A stretch of DNA of 10,167 nucleotides from Actinomycetes bacterium (GTDB taxonomy: Bacteria > Actinomycetota > Actinomycetes > Streptosporangiales > Streptosporangiaceae), in contig JAFACJ010001149.1 of the NCBI GenBank assembly GCA_023425615.1, positions 1-10,167 on the forward strand. Reading direction: 5' to 3'. A model generated the notes under the pieces. It was given only the letters and a program-made list of their open reading frames with translations, did not search any database and was not told the DNA's origin. Positions 1 to 7,117 of the stretch are shown here, one piece after another; within the stretch, counting starts at the first letter, position 1; each line of letters opens with the position of its first letter. The position numbers were made by a program, and so were the translations under genes.

Positions 1-2390
1 GGCCGGAGGACACCGAGGAACTCCTCCTCGCCGAGCATCCGCGCGAACGGGCGCAGCGCGTCGAGGTACAGGTCCTCCTCGCGGTCGGCGGCCAGATACG
101 CCCAGCGCCGGCGCTCGAGGGCCGCAGGAGCCGCGTCGTGCCAGGACAGGTCCGTCGCCGGGACCGGCGCGGGCTCGCGGTCCAGGCTCAGGAGGAGATC
201 GGGCTCGGCGCCGCCCTGGACGCGCCGGACTCCGACCGTCCGCGAGAGCCACGACAGGGCGTCCGGATCCTCGAAAGCCCGCCAGCAGCGCGTCTGCGAC
301 GTCCACCGGCCGATCGGATCGGGCTCCTCGCCGAAGAGGCCGCGTACCGAGACCGGCTCGTCGGACACGAGCAGGAGCAGCGTCAGCAGGTTCAGGGTGT
401 AGGTGGAGTACCTCTGTGCGGTGCCCCTGCGCACGGGCAGGGCGCGGGGCTCTGACTCGTCCTCGTCTGCGCGCCGCCACAGGTCGAGCACCAGCCGCCC
501 CACGCGCTTCCTTTCGTGGGAGGGGTCGCGCAGCAGATCGCCGAGGTGGTCGGTGATCCCCGCCCGTCCGGGCAGCGGAGCGAACGCGAGCGTGTTCCGC
601 AGCGTGGAGACGTCGACGGGCCTGCGCCGGAGTTCGAACGACAGGCGTGCCTGCTCCTCCAGTTCCGTGGCGATGAACCGGGCGGTCAGGAACTCGCCGA
701 ACGATGCGTGGACGAACTCGAAGACGGGCTCCGCCTCGGGGAACGCCTGATGGGCCTGCCGGAAGAGCGGCTCCCGTCCGGTGAAGGGCCGCCTCGTGTA
801 GGGGAGCAGCGCCTCCAGGTCGGCCGCCAGCTCGTCCCTGGTCACCCAGGTCCTGCCCCGGTTGAACATGCCCAGGGCGGCGACCGACAGCCGGTCCAGT
901 TCCTCCGAGACGGGGGCATCCGAAGGCTCGTGCGCCGCCCGCGCCCCGGCGTCCCGCGCGACCAGGCTCCGCAGGACCCGCTCGTACAGGTCGGTCCGGG
1001 AGGTCACACGCACGTGAGGACGGTCCTGTGCGGCAGCCGTCAAGGCGAGCAGGAGCAGGGGGTTGCCCACGAACTCACGCCCGCGCGGACCGTCTTCCGC
1101 GGCCAGCTCCGCCAGCAGGCGGCGCGCCGCGGGTTCCCTCTCGCCGCGGAGGGAGAGCAGGCGGGACACCCGCTCGATGTCGAAGGGCTCAAGCCTGAGC
1201 GCCCGCGTCCTGCGGTACGGGATGCTGTAGAAGGAGACGGCGGACGACCGGACCGTCACCACGACCGCGGTCGGACGTCCTCGCTCCGCTTCCCGCTCCT
1301 GGAACCGCGCGATCTGCTCCAGGTAGGACGCCTGCCGGGAGAGGCCGTCCTGGGGCATCTCGTCCAGACCGTCGAGGATGACGACGCGGCGTCTCCCACC
1401 CGCCTGGCTCGCCAGTTCGAACCAGGAGAGCCGTTCACCGATGTCGCTCCAGACCGCCATCTCGATCTGGGTCCGCGGGTCGGCGTCCGAGGGGACGTCG
1501 CGCAGCGGCACCCTGACCGGGAAGAACCCCGACGACGGCAGCGTCCCGGCGAGGATCTTGGTGAGGGCGGACTTGCCGGAGCCCGGATCGCCCAGGACCA
1601 GCAGGAGCGCGTTCGTCGCCTCCGCCGAGGCCAGGAAAGAGGCGATGGAAGTCAGCAGGCCCTCTCCGGTCTCGGTCTCATCCCAGCGGAGGCCGCCGCC
1701 CTCCCCATGGCCGGTCCGGAACGGGGGCTCGACGTAGGACTCGGCAAGGGTGAGGGACCCGAAACCGCCCGGACCTGTCGAGATCCGGTCGATCTCGTTC
1801 CGGTAGTACCAGAGGAGAGGGTGTTCGCCGCTCCTGTCATGCTCGTCGGACGTCCACGCCCTGAGCTCCGGGAACGCCAAGGCAAGGTCGTCGAGCAGCG
1901 TCCGCTGCCCGGTGACCGCGCGTTCCACCGCCCCTCCCAGAAGCCGCCGGGACAGTTCACGGAAGTACGGGTCGGACGACCGCGCCTCGGAGGGCGTCAG
2001 GACGCGCGTGAGTTCCCGCCCCAACGCCAGGAAGTCCGCTTCGGAGAAGCCCGCGGCGACGAGGCCGCGGTCCCCGGTCTCCGAAGGCGATCCGTGGAAC
2101 CGGACCAGGAGCGCGCCGATGGAGGCGGCGCCCAGCGCCTCCCCGAACTCCTCGCTGGAGCCCGCCGTCTCGATGACCGCCTCAAGGTAGGCGGTGAACC
2201 CGGCGACCACGCAGACCGCCTCGACCGCCTCGGCCCGCTCCGCTCGATCCGGGCCCCGCCCCTCTTCGGCGACGTCGCGCAGGACCCTCTTGCCCAGCCG
2301 GACGACCTGGCCGAGCGACGGCTCGACGGGCGTCGGCGATGCGGAGCCGAGGATCCTGACGGCATCACGGAAACTCAGGTGGTCAGGCAT
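1..2390 (-). CDS. NACHT-domain STAND NTPase, second of a tandem pair (C-terminus beyond window)
   Basis: A continuous open frame runs from the ATG at 2390 to the window edge. It gives 796 codons with no stop (I checked the frame triplet by triplet) and no C-terminus, so it is partial. Residues 1-230 are a helical N-terminal region beginning MPDHLSFRDAVRILG, clearly related to the upstream neighbour. A linker with YVEPPFR precedes the NTPase. Walker A is GDPGSGKS (267-274), Walker B VVILDGLDE (336-344), and a sensor-1-like TVR lies at 379-381. These are NACHT features. FEFVHASFGEFLTAR (557-571) matches the winged-helix segment that follows NACHT modules. The ATG overlaps the upstream stop by 8 bases (ATGCCTGA) and has a GGGGGAG ribosome site 5 bases ahead, so the two genes are translationally coupled. 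STAND NTPases act as ligand-gated oligomerising switches; the ligand and output here are unknown. By comparison with the neighbour, roughly 110 residues are missing off the edge. Confidence 0.92.
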   Translation of the reverse strand, partial: MPDHLSFRDAVRILGSASPTPVEPSLGQVVRLGKRVLRDVAEEGRGPDRAERAEAVEAVCVVAGFTAYLEAVIETAGSSEEFGEALGAASIGALLVRFHGSPSETGDRGLVAAGFSEADFLALGRELTRVLTPSEARSSDPYFRELSRRLLGGAVERAVTGQRTLLDDLALAFPELRAWTSDEHDRSGEHPLLWYYRNEIDRISTGPGGFGSLTLAESYVEPPFRTGHGEGGGLRWDETETGEGLLTSIASFLASAEATNALLLVLGDPGSGKSALTKILAGTLPSSGFFPVRVPLRDVPSDADPRTQIEMAVWSDIGERLSWFELASQAGGRRRVVILDGLDEMPQDGLSRQASYLEQIARFQEREAERGRPTAVVVTVRSSAVSFYSIPYRRTRALRLEPFDIERVSRLLSLRGEREPAARRLLAELAAEDGPRGREFVGNPLLLLALTAAAQDRPHVRVTSRTDLYERVLRSLVARDAGARAAHEPSDAPVSEELDRLSVAALGMFNRGRTWVTRDELAADLEALLPYTRRPFTGREPLFRQAHQAFPEAEPVFEFVHASFGEFLTARFIATELEEQARLSFELRRRPVDVSTLRNTLAFAPLPGRAGITDHLGDLLRDPSHERKRVGRLVLDLWRRADEDESEPRALPVRRGTAQRYSTYTLNLLTLLLLVSDEPVSVRGLFGEEPDPIGRWTSQTRCWRAFEDPDALSWLSRTVGVRRVQGGAEPDLLLSLDREPAPVPATDLSWHDAAPAALERRRWAYLAADREEDLYLDALRPFARMLGEEEFLGVLR

Positions 2391-5300
2391 CCTCACTCCC
2401 CCTGGTGGATCCGTAGCCGAGGTCTCCGAACGCCGCCGCGGCCCAGGTCCGGACCTCGGCGGAGGTGATCTCCGGCAGCCAGTCCAGCGCCGCCATGGCC
2501 TCGCGGCGGAAGTCCTCACCCAGCCGTGGCGCGTCGAGGGAGATCTGCCGCAGCAGCACCACGACGCACGGCAGCGGCTGGTCAGGGCCGCCAAGAGGAT
2601 CGTAGGTGGTCGCGACCACCGCGAGGTAGTCCCTGAAGAGCGCGCGCAGCGCGTCCGGATCGCCGGTGCGGAGCGACGCCAGATGCAGTTCCACGAGTGC
2701 CCCGGCCAGCGGGAGCACCCGCCCGTCCGGCAACCGCACCTCGGTGAAGACCGCGTCCTCGGCGTACTCGTGGAGGGGGCGCAGCAGTTCGGTGATCAGA
2801 TCCCTGGCCGGGTCGTCCAGCAGGCGCCCCCCTTCCGTCCAGTCCGCGAACCGGCCCACCCGTCTGCGCGCCGTCCCCCCGGCGGGCATCGTCTCCCACC
2901 CGCCGCCGGGCCCGTGGCCGCCGCTCGGCGCGGGGACGCCCCAGGGGGCGCGGGTCAGGCGGATGTCGTCGTGTCCCCCGGTGGTGAGGCGTTCGGCGTG
3001 GAGGGCGCGGGCCAGGCCGGCCCACTGCTCGGTGGTGAGCTGGGTGTGCCAGAGGCCGGTGAGGCGTCTCCAGTCCCCCAGGGGTTCGGCGGACCGGGGG
3101 AAGAGCGAGCCGACGCGCAGGTCGCCGTCATGGGCCAGTGTCATCAGCAGGACGAGGTTCGCGGTGTGGAAAGCGTGCCGTGCCATGCTCAAGGGGCCGC
3201 GGGCCGGGGTGTGAAGCGCCTGGACGAGCAGCTGGAAGATGTCCTGTCTCTCGGCCGCGGGCAGGGTCTCCAGCAGCGCCGTCAGGTGGGTGACGATCTC
3301 GGGGTGCCCGGGCAGCGGCGCCGCCGACAGGATCTCCTCCAGGCCGAGGTCGCGCGGCGGCTGGTGACGCCGGGCCGACGGGAGCGCGGCGCGCAGCGTG
3401 CGGAAGACCCACCGGGCGACGAGGTAGTCGCCGAACAGCCCGTAGTGGAACCGCACCAGCGGCTCAGGCGATCCGGTCTCGGGTTCGATGTCGAAGTCGA
3501 ACCTGCCGACGATCCCGTCCGTCGGCGGCAGCGCCCGGCCCGGCCGGGAGGCGGGGCCGGGCGGGCGCGCGGCGAGGTCGTCGGTCAGCTCGGGCTTGGT
3601 GATCCCGCGCCGGTCGCGCGTGAACATGCCCGTCGCGACCAGGGTGAGACGCGCCAGCAGGTCTTCGACCTTCTCCTCGAGGTCGCCTCCGTCGAGGGCG
3701 GGGTCGGACTTGTGGACCTCCCTGCGGGTGTAGGCGCGCAGCAGGTGTTCCAGCAGGCCGGTGAGGTCGGTGCCGTGGGCGGGGAGGCCGGTGTCGAGGC
3801 CGCGGACCGCCAGATAGGCGAGGTACAGCGGGATCCCGGCCAGCTCGCGGTAGCGCAGCGCGGTGTCGAGCGGGAGCGGCGGTTCGGCGCGGCCGGCCAG
3901 GGCCGCGGCGTTGGCGCTCTCCCAGACCTCCAGCCACCTGCCGATCTGCCGGTCGGCGAAGGGTTCGAGTTTGATCGCCCAGATCCCCTCCCGGGGAGGG
4001 CGCACCTGCCGCGCCAGATTGGTGCGGACCGTCACGAGGACCGCCACGGGCCGGTCGGCGTCCGCCTCGCGCTCCTGGAACCGCGCCACCCGCTCCAGGA
4101 AGTCGCGCTGGCTCTGGTCGGCGTCCTGGAGCCATTCGTCGAGCCCGTCGAGGATCACCACGAGGAGCACCCGCTGCGCGACCCGCGCCAGCTCGTCCCA
4201 TCTGAGATCGGTGCCCGTCGCATCCCGTGCCGCCCGCTCGATCTGGTCCTGGATGTCGCGGATGCCGCCGTACTCGGCGAGATCGACGCGGACGACGAGG
4301 AAGCCGGCCTCGGCCAGCCGCGCGGCCAGGACCTTCGACAGCGCCGACTTGCCGGACCCCGGACGGCCCAGGACGAGCATCGGGCGGGTGCCGACCTCCG
4401 GTGAGACCAGGTAGCGCAGCAGATGGGAGCACAGGTCGTCCTGCACCGGGTAGGCGTCCCACCAGCTCTCCTCGTCGTAGGCGCCGCCGCGCAGTTCGTC
4501 GGCGGCGCGGAACCGGGGGTCGAGGTGCGCGACGTCCAGCGGCGGAAGGACGATTCCGGCGGGCAGGTCGAGGTCCTCGTCCTCGGGCCGTTCCAGGACG
4601 CGCTTGTAGCGTTTGGCCAGGGCGGCGAGCCCGCCCTGCGCCGTGCCGCCGCCCTGCTGCAACCGGTCGAGGCCGTCACGCAGCTGCTGGAGGCTGACGC
4701 CGATGGCGGCCAGGCCGGCCTGGGTCTCCGCGTGCTCCCTTTCTCCCGTCCACACGGCCATCAGCGGGAAGTCGGTGATGAGCTGGCGGAGCAGTTCCCG
4801 GTAGCGGGTCAGCGCGAGCGCCGGCAGGCCGTCGAAGAGGGCGCGCGCCCGGTCGCGGTCGGCGCCCGAGAGCCCGTCCCACACATCCAGGCCGGTGACG
4901 AACCGCGACAGCCTCAGGTTGAGGGTCGTATGCAGGAACTGGACGGCCTCCATGTCGAAACCGCCGCAGGACTGCGTGACGAGGTCGTCGATCTGGTCGC
5001 GCAGCCGCGGCGACGCGGACGCCTGGCCGCTTCCCATGAGCAGCTGCTCGTCACGGGTGAAGGTGAGCTCACGGCCGCGGAACGGCCAGTCCGCCTCGGT
5101 GACGACCTCGAAGTAGCCCGCGTAGGCGACGATCGTGTGCGCGGCGACCAGCCGATCGGTCTGCTCGACCCGGTTGAGCCCGCTCAGCCGGGCCATCAGT
5201 CCGCTCACCAGGCCGCGGCTGAGCCGTGTCGCCTCGGCCTTGCCGTCGAAGAGGCCGATCGCCAGTTCGCTGCCGCCCGCGGTACCGGCCAGCAGCGCGG

Positions 5301-5397
5301 CGCCCAGCGCGTTGTCGAGCGCCTGCACCACGCCGCCGCCCGCGCCGCCGAGGAGCCGGACCGCGTCCCGGTAGGAGAAGCTCTGGGCCACCCCCAC
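2383..5397 (-). CDS. NACHT-domain STAND NTPase, first of a tandem pair
   Basis: A 1004-residue soluble protein. Residues 1-240 form an N-terminal helical domain of the sort found in front of actinobacterial NACHT proteins, including a Gly/Ala-rich hydrophobic stretch at 17-45. LDVAHLDPRFR (287-297) is the linker before the NTPase. Walker A is GRPGSGKS (344-351), Walker B VVILDGLDE (413-421), and TVRTN (456-460) is sensor-1-like. HYGLFGDYLVAR (651-662) is the winged-helix-type motif. The remaining ~340 residues show no TPR, WD40, LRR or enzyme motif that I recognise and contain a Pro/Gly-rich linker at about 817-840. Known family members are ATP-dependent switches, several of them in anti-phage defence; a role here is inference. 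The start is uncertain: GTG 5397 or GTG 5391, neither with a convincing ribosome site. The out-of-frame ATGs just upstream do not fit the homology with the neighbour. The stop overlaps the next gene's start. It lies downstream of a strong hairpin and so probably has its own promoter. Confidence 0.92.
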   Translation of the reverse strand: MGVAQSFSYRDAVRLLGGAGGGVVQALDNALGAALLAGTAGGSELAIGLFDGKAEATRLSRGLVSGLMARLSGLNRVEQTDRLVAAHTIVAYAGYFEVVTEADWPFRGRELTFTRDEQLLMGSGQASASPRLRDQIDDLVTQSCGGFDMEAVQFLHTTLNLRLSRFVTGLDVWDGLSGADRDRARALFDGLPALALTRYRELLRQLITDFPLMAVWTGEREHAETQAGLAAIGVSLQQLRDGLDRLQQGGGTAQGGLAALAKRYKRVLERPEDEDLDLPAGIVLPPLDVAHLDPRFRAADELRGGAYDEESWWDAYPVQDDLCSHLLRYLVSPEVGTRPMLVLGRPGSGKSALSKVLAARLAEAGFLVVRVDLAEYGGIRDIQDQIERAARDATGTDLRWDELARVAQRVLLVVILDGLDEWLQDADQSQRDFLERVARFQEREADADRPVAVLVTVRTNLARQVRPPREGIWAIKLEPFADRQIGRWLEVWESANAAALAGRAEPPLPLDTALRYRELAGIPLYLAYLAVRGLDTGLPAHGTDLTGLLEHLLRAYTRREVHKSDPALDGGDLEEKVEDLLARLTLVATGMFTRDRRGITKPELTDDLAARPPGPASRPGRALPPTDGIVGRFDFDIEPETGSPEPLVRFHYGLFGDYLVARWVFRTLRAALPSARRHQPPRDLGLEEILSAAPLPGHPEIVTHLTALLETLPAAERQDIFQLLVQALHTPARGPLSMARHAFHTANLVLLMTLAHDGDLRVGSLFPRSAEPLGDWRRLTGLWHTQLTTEQWAGLARALHAERLTTGGHDDIRLTRAPWGVPAPSGGHGPGGGWETMPAGGTARRRVGRFADWTEGGRLLDDPARDLITELLRPLHEYAEDAVFTEVRLPDGRVLPLAGALVELHLASLRTGDPDALRALFRDYLAVVATTYDPLGGPDQPLPCVVVLLRQISLDAPRLGEDFRREAMAALDWLPEITSAEVRTWAAAAFGDLGYGSTRGSEDA

Positions 5398-5409
5398 ATC
5401 ATGGTCGAG

Positions 5410-5424
5410 CCGGGAGTTTCCCGG
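5410..5424. promoter_or_regulatory. Perfect inverted repeat upstream of the NACHT pair
   Basis: CCGGGA-GTT-TCCCGG has two 6-base arms around 3 bases and ends 12 bases before the first NACHT gene's GTG (5397). A second interrupted palindrome, CCGGT-C-ACCGG, lies at 5442-5452, with the two centres 30 bases apart. Both fall between the transporter terminator and the NACHT start, where promoter or operator sequence would be expected. I do not see a clear -10/-35 pair. They could be operator sites, a leader hairpin, or chance in GC-rich DNA. Confidence 0.35.
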
Positions 5425-5461
5425 ATGCTCATTGCGAAAACCCGGTCACCGGCACGCGGCC

Positions 5462-5495
5462 GGGGCCGGAACCGCCGGCGTGCGGTTCCGGCCCC
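5462..5495 (-). terminator. Strong hairpin terminator of the transporter operon
   Basis: A perfect inverted repeat has 14-base arms (5462-5475 and 5482-5495) and a 6-base loop. It starts 13 bases after the binding-protein stop codon. Read on the minus strand, a short TTTT lies about 20 bases further on (5437-5440), not directly after the stem, so it is either an imperfect intrinsic terminator or a GC-rich, U-poor terminator of the kind common in actinomycetes. The stem is nearly symmetric, so it could act in both directions. It separates the importer operon from the NACHT genes. Confidence 0.75.
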
Positions 5496-5508
5496 CAAGG
5501 GGCGCGGG

Positions 5509-6561
5509 TCAGGAGCCGGTGACCCAGGAGGTCCAGGTGGCGGAGGTCTTGGCGTAGTTCTCCGCCCACCAGGTGTTGTCGACGGGAATGCCCTTGTCCT
5601 TGTTCTCGGGGCTGCTGGGCAGGCCGTGCGCCAGTTCCGGCTTGACCAGGGCGTCGGCGTCGGGGTTGACCGGGCCGTAGTAGCTGCCGTTGGTGACGTC
5701 TGCCTGCTGCTGCGCGCCGAGCGCGTAGTTGATCAGGTCCATGGCCAGGTCCTTGTTCTTGGAGCCCTTGGGGATGACGTAGTCGTCCCAGGTGACCAGG
5801 TGCTGGTTCCAGTCGACGGCCAGCGGCTCGTCCTCCTGCTGCGCCTTCAGGATCTCCGAGTGCCAGCCGATCGCCATGCTGACCTCGCCCGACGACAGGA
5901 GCTGGAGCATCTGGTCGCCGGTGTCGAAGAAGACGACGTCGTCGCGGATCGAGGAGAGCTTCTTCAAGGCGCGGTCCACGTCCAGCGGGTAGAGCCCGTC
6001 TGCGGGAACCCCGTCGGCGAGGAGGGCGGTCTCCAACTGGCCTCCGGTCGCGTACCGCCAGACGGCGCGCTTGCCGGGGAACTTCTTCGTGTCGTAGAAG
6101 TCCGCCCACGAGGCGGGCTTGGCAGCGCCGGTCTTCTCGGTGTTGTAGGACAGCAGGTATCCCAGGGTCCCGATGGGGACGCCGCAGTCGCTCACCATGT
6201 TGGCGGGCAGCTTGGACTTGTCGACGACCGTGTAGTCGATCTTCTCCAGGTTGCCGGCGGCGCAGCCGCGGACCGCGTAGTGCGGTGCGACGTCGACCAG
6301 GTCCCAGACCGTCTTGCCCGCCTTCACCTGGGCTTCGAGCTTGGCGTAGTCGGTGGGCGAGCCCTCGACGAAGTCGTTGCCCGTCTTCTTCGACCACGGC
6401 TCCAGCCAGTCGGCGATCTGCGCCTTCTGGTAGTAGCCGCCCCAGCCCTGGTAGGTGAGGGTCCGCCCGGTGCCGCCGGACCCGCCGGAGCCGCCGCACG
6501 CGGCGGTGAGCCCGAGGACGGCTGTCAGCAGCGCGGCCGAAGCCTTGCGCCGAATGGTCAT
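5509..6561 (-). CDS. Extracellular solute-binding lipoprotein of a polyamine/opine-type ABC importer (PotD/PotF-like)
   Basis: A 350-residue secreted lipoprotein that captures the substrate outside the membrane and hands it to the two permeases encoded upstream. It has a basic start (MTIRRK), a hydrophobic core, a lipobox ending in Cys22 (LTAAC) and then a Gly/Ser-rich tether. The mature part matches the COG0687 class: GWGGYY near residue 40, GVPIGTLGYLLSYN (127-140), SWADFYDTKKFPGK (151-164), IGWHSEIL (231-238) and TWDDYVIPKGSKNKD (257-271). Trp233, Trp258 and Asp260 correspond to pocket residues of E. coli PotD. Cys100 and Cys126 could form a disulfide. I place the start at ATG 6561 because AAGGGAAAG lies just ahead and the signal peptide begins there. 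A GTG at 6591 would add ten residues (MAVPQRKGKT) that include this ribosome site. The cargo is uncertain (putrescine, spermidine, GABA or similar). Confidence 0.93.
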   Translation of the reverse strand: MTIRRKASAALLTAVLGLTAACGGSGGSGGTGRTLTYQGWGGYYQKAQIADWLEPWSKKTGNDFVEGSPTDYAKLEAQVKAGKTVWDLVDVAPHYAVRGCAAGNLEKIDYTVVDKSKLPANMVSDCGVPIGTLGYLLSYNTEKTGAAKPASWADFYDTKKFPGKRAVWRYATGGQLETALLADGVPADGLYPLDVDRALKKLSSIRDDVVFFDTGDQMLQLLSSGEVSMAIGWHSEILKAQQEDEPLAVDWNQHLVTWDDYVIPKGSKNKDLAMDLINYALGAQQQADVTNGSYYGPVNPDADALVKPELAHGLPSSPENKDKGIPVDNTWWAENYAKTSATWTSWVTGS

Positions 6562-6662
6562 TGTCTTTCCCTTTCGCTGTGGAACCGCCACGTGACCGGC
6601 CGCCGTCCCCCTACGCCATCTGGTCCGTGGTCCTGCCGCCGGGTCCCGGGTCCCGGCTCGAT

Positions 6663-6680
6663 CCAGGGCCGTCGCCCTGG
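6663..6680 (-). other. Intra-operon hairpin between the cupin and binding-protein genes
   Basis: CCAGGGC-CGTC-GCCCTGG is a perfect 7-bp stem with a 4-base loop. It begins 13 bases after the cupin stop codon and sits in the 132-base gap before the binding-protein gene. No T-run follows on the minus strand. It could be a weak terminator or attenuator, or an mRNA-end stabiliser that sets the binding protein's level relative to the membrane subunits. The rest of the gap holds a GGGTCCC tandem duplication (about 6643-6656) and the binding-protein ribosome site; I see no clear promoter. Confidence 0.5.
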
Positions 6681-6693
6681 AAGTCCTGTGCGG

Positions 6694-7083
6694 TCAGCCG
6701 CCGTCCCGGGTCAGCGCCAGCCGCTCGGCCCGCGCCTCGTCCGGCGCGCACGCGAAGACGATCTCCGTCTCCTCGGTGTAGACGTAGGTGACGTCGGTGC
6801 CCGCGGGCAGCGCGACCATGTCGCCGGGCCCCAGCCGGTGCACCTCGTCCCCGATGCGCAGCTCCATCGAGCCGCGGTGGATGAAGAGCATCTCGTCGTG
6901 CTCGATGTGGAAGTCGAACTCGCGTGGCGCCTGGGTGCGGACCATGCCCATCACCACGTCCGCCAGGAAGCCGCCGCCGGGCGCCTCGGCGTAGCCGAGC
7001 TCGGACAGGGGGTGGTAGCGGTGCATGCGCAGCTCTCCGCCGCGCACCACGTACGGGGCGGGTGCCTTCGTCTCGGGGTTCAT
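6694..7083 (-). CDS. Small single-domain cupin protein (EutQ-like)
   Basis: A 129-residue protein with one cupin barrel and no signal peptide, so probably cytoplasmic. The first cupin motif is recognisable as H59-x2-H62-x-E64-x6-G71 (HIEHDEMLFIHRG). The second, GDMVALPAG (87-95), keeps the Gly-x5-Pro-x-Gly core. However, the metal-binding His expected three residues later is Val98 and no other His follows, so full metal binding is doubtful. This pattern (HDEMLFI...G then PAGTDVTY) is reminiscent of EutQ-type cupins, whose motif 2 is also degenerate. The function is unknown: sensing or handling the imported substrate, or a small catabolic step, would fit its place between the ATPase and binding-protein genes. 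The ATG has AGGAG 6 bases ahead and lies 34 bases after the ATPase stop. Confidence 0.88.
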   Translation of the reverse strand: MNPETKAPAPYVVRGGELRMHRYHPLSELGYAEAPGGGFLADVVMGMVRTQAPREFDFHIEHDEMLFIHRGSMELRIGDEVHRLGPGDMVALPAGTDVTYVYTEETEIVFACAPDEARAERLALTRDGG

Positions 7084-7117
7084 CGTGATCTCCTGGGTTC
7101 TCGCGAGGGCTTGAGGG

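Noticed and set aside
516..2468. A 650-codon open frame on the + strand opposite the second NACHT gene
   Set aside because: It is in codon register with the minus-strand gene and has the low-complexity Arg/Gly/Pro/Glu composition expected of antisense to GC-biased codons. The minus frame carries intact NACHT motifs.
2194..4404. A 736-codon open frame on the + strand opposite the first NACHT gene
   Set aside because: Antisense shadow of high-GC coding sequence with no recognisable domain; the opposite strand has clear Walker A and B motifs.
5205..5498. A 97-codon minus-strand frame starting upstream of the first NACHT gene (MSIRETPGS...)
   Set aside because: It overlaps the NACHT start in another frame, runs through the terminator stem, and has no ribosome site or recognisable content. 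The NACHT frame is supported by homology to its neighbour.
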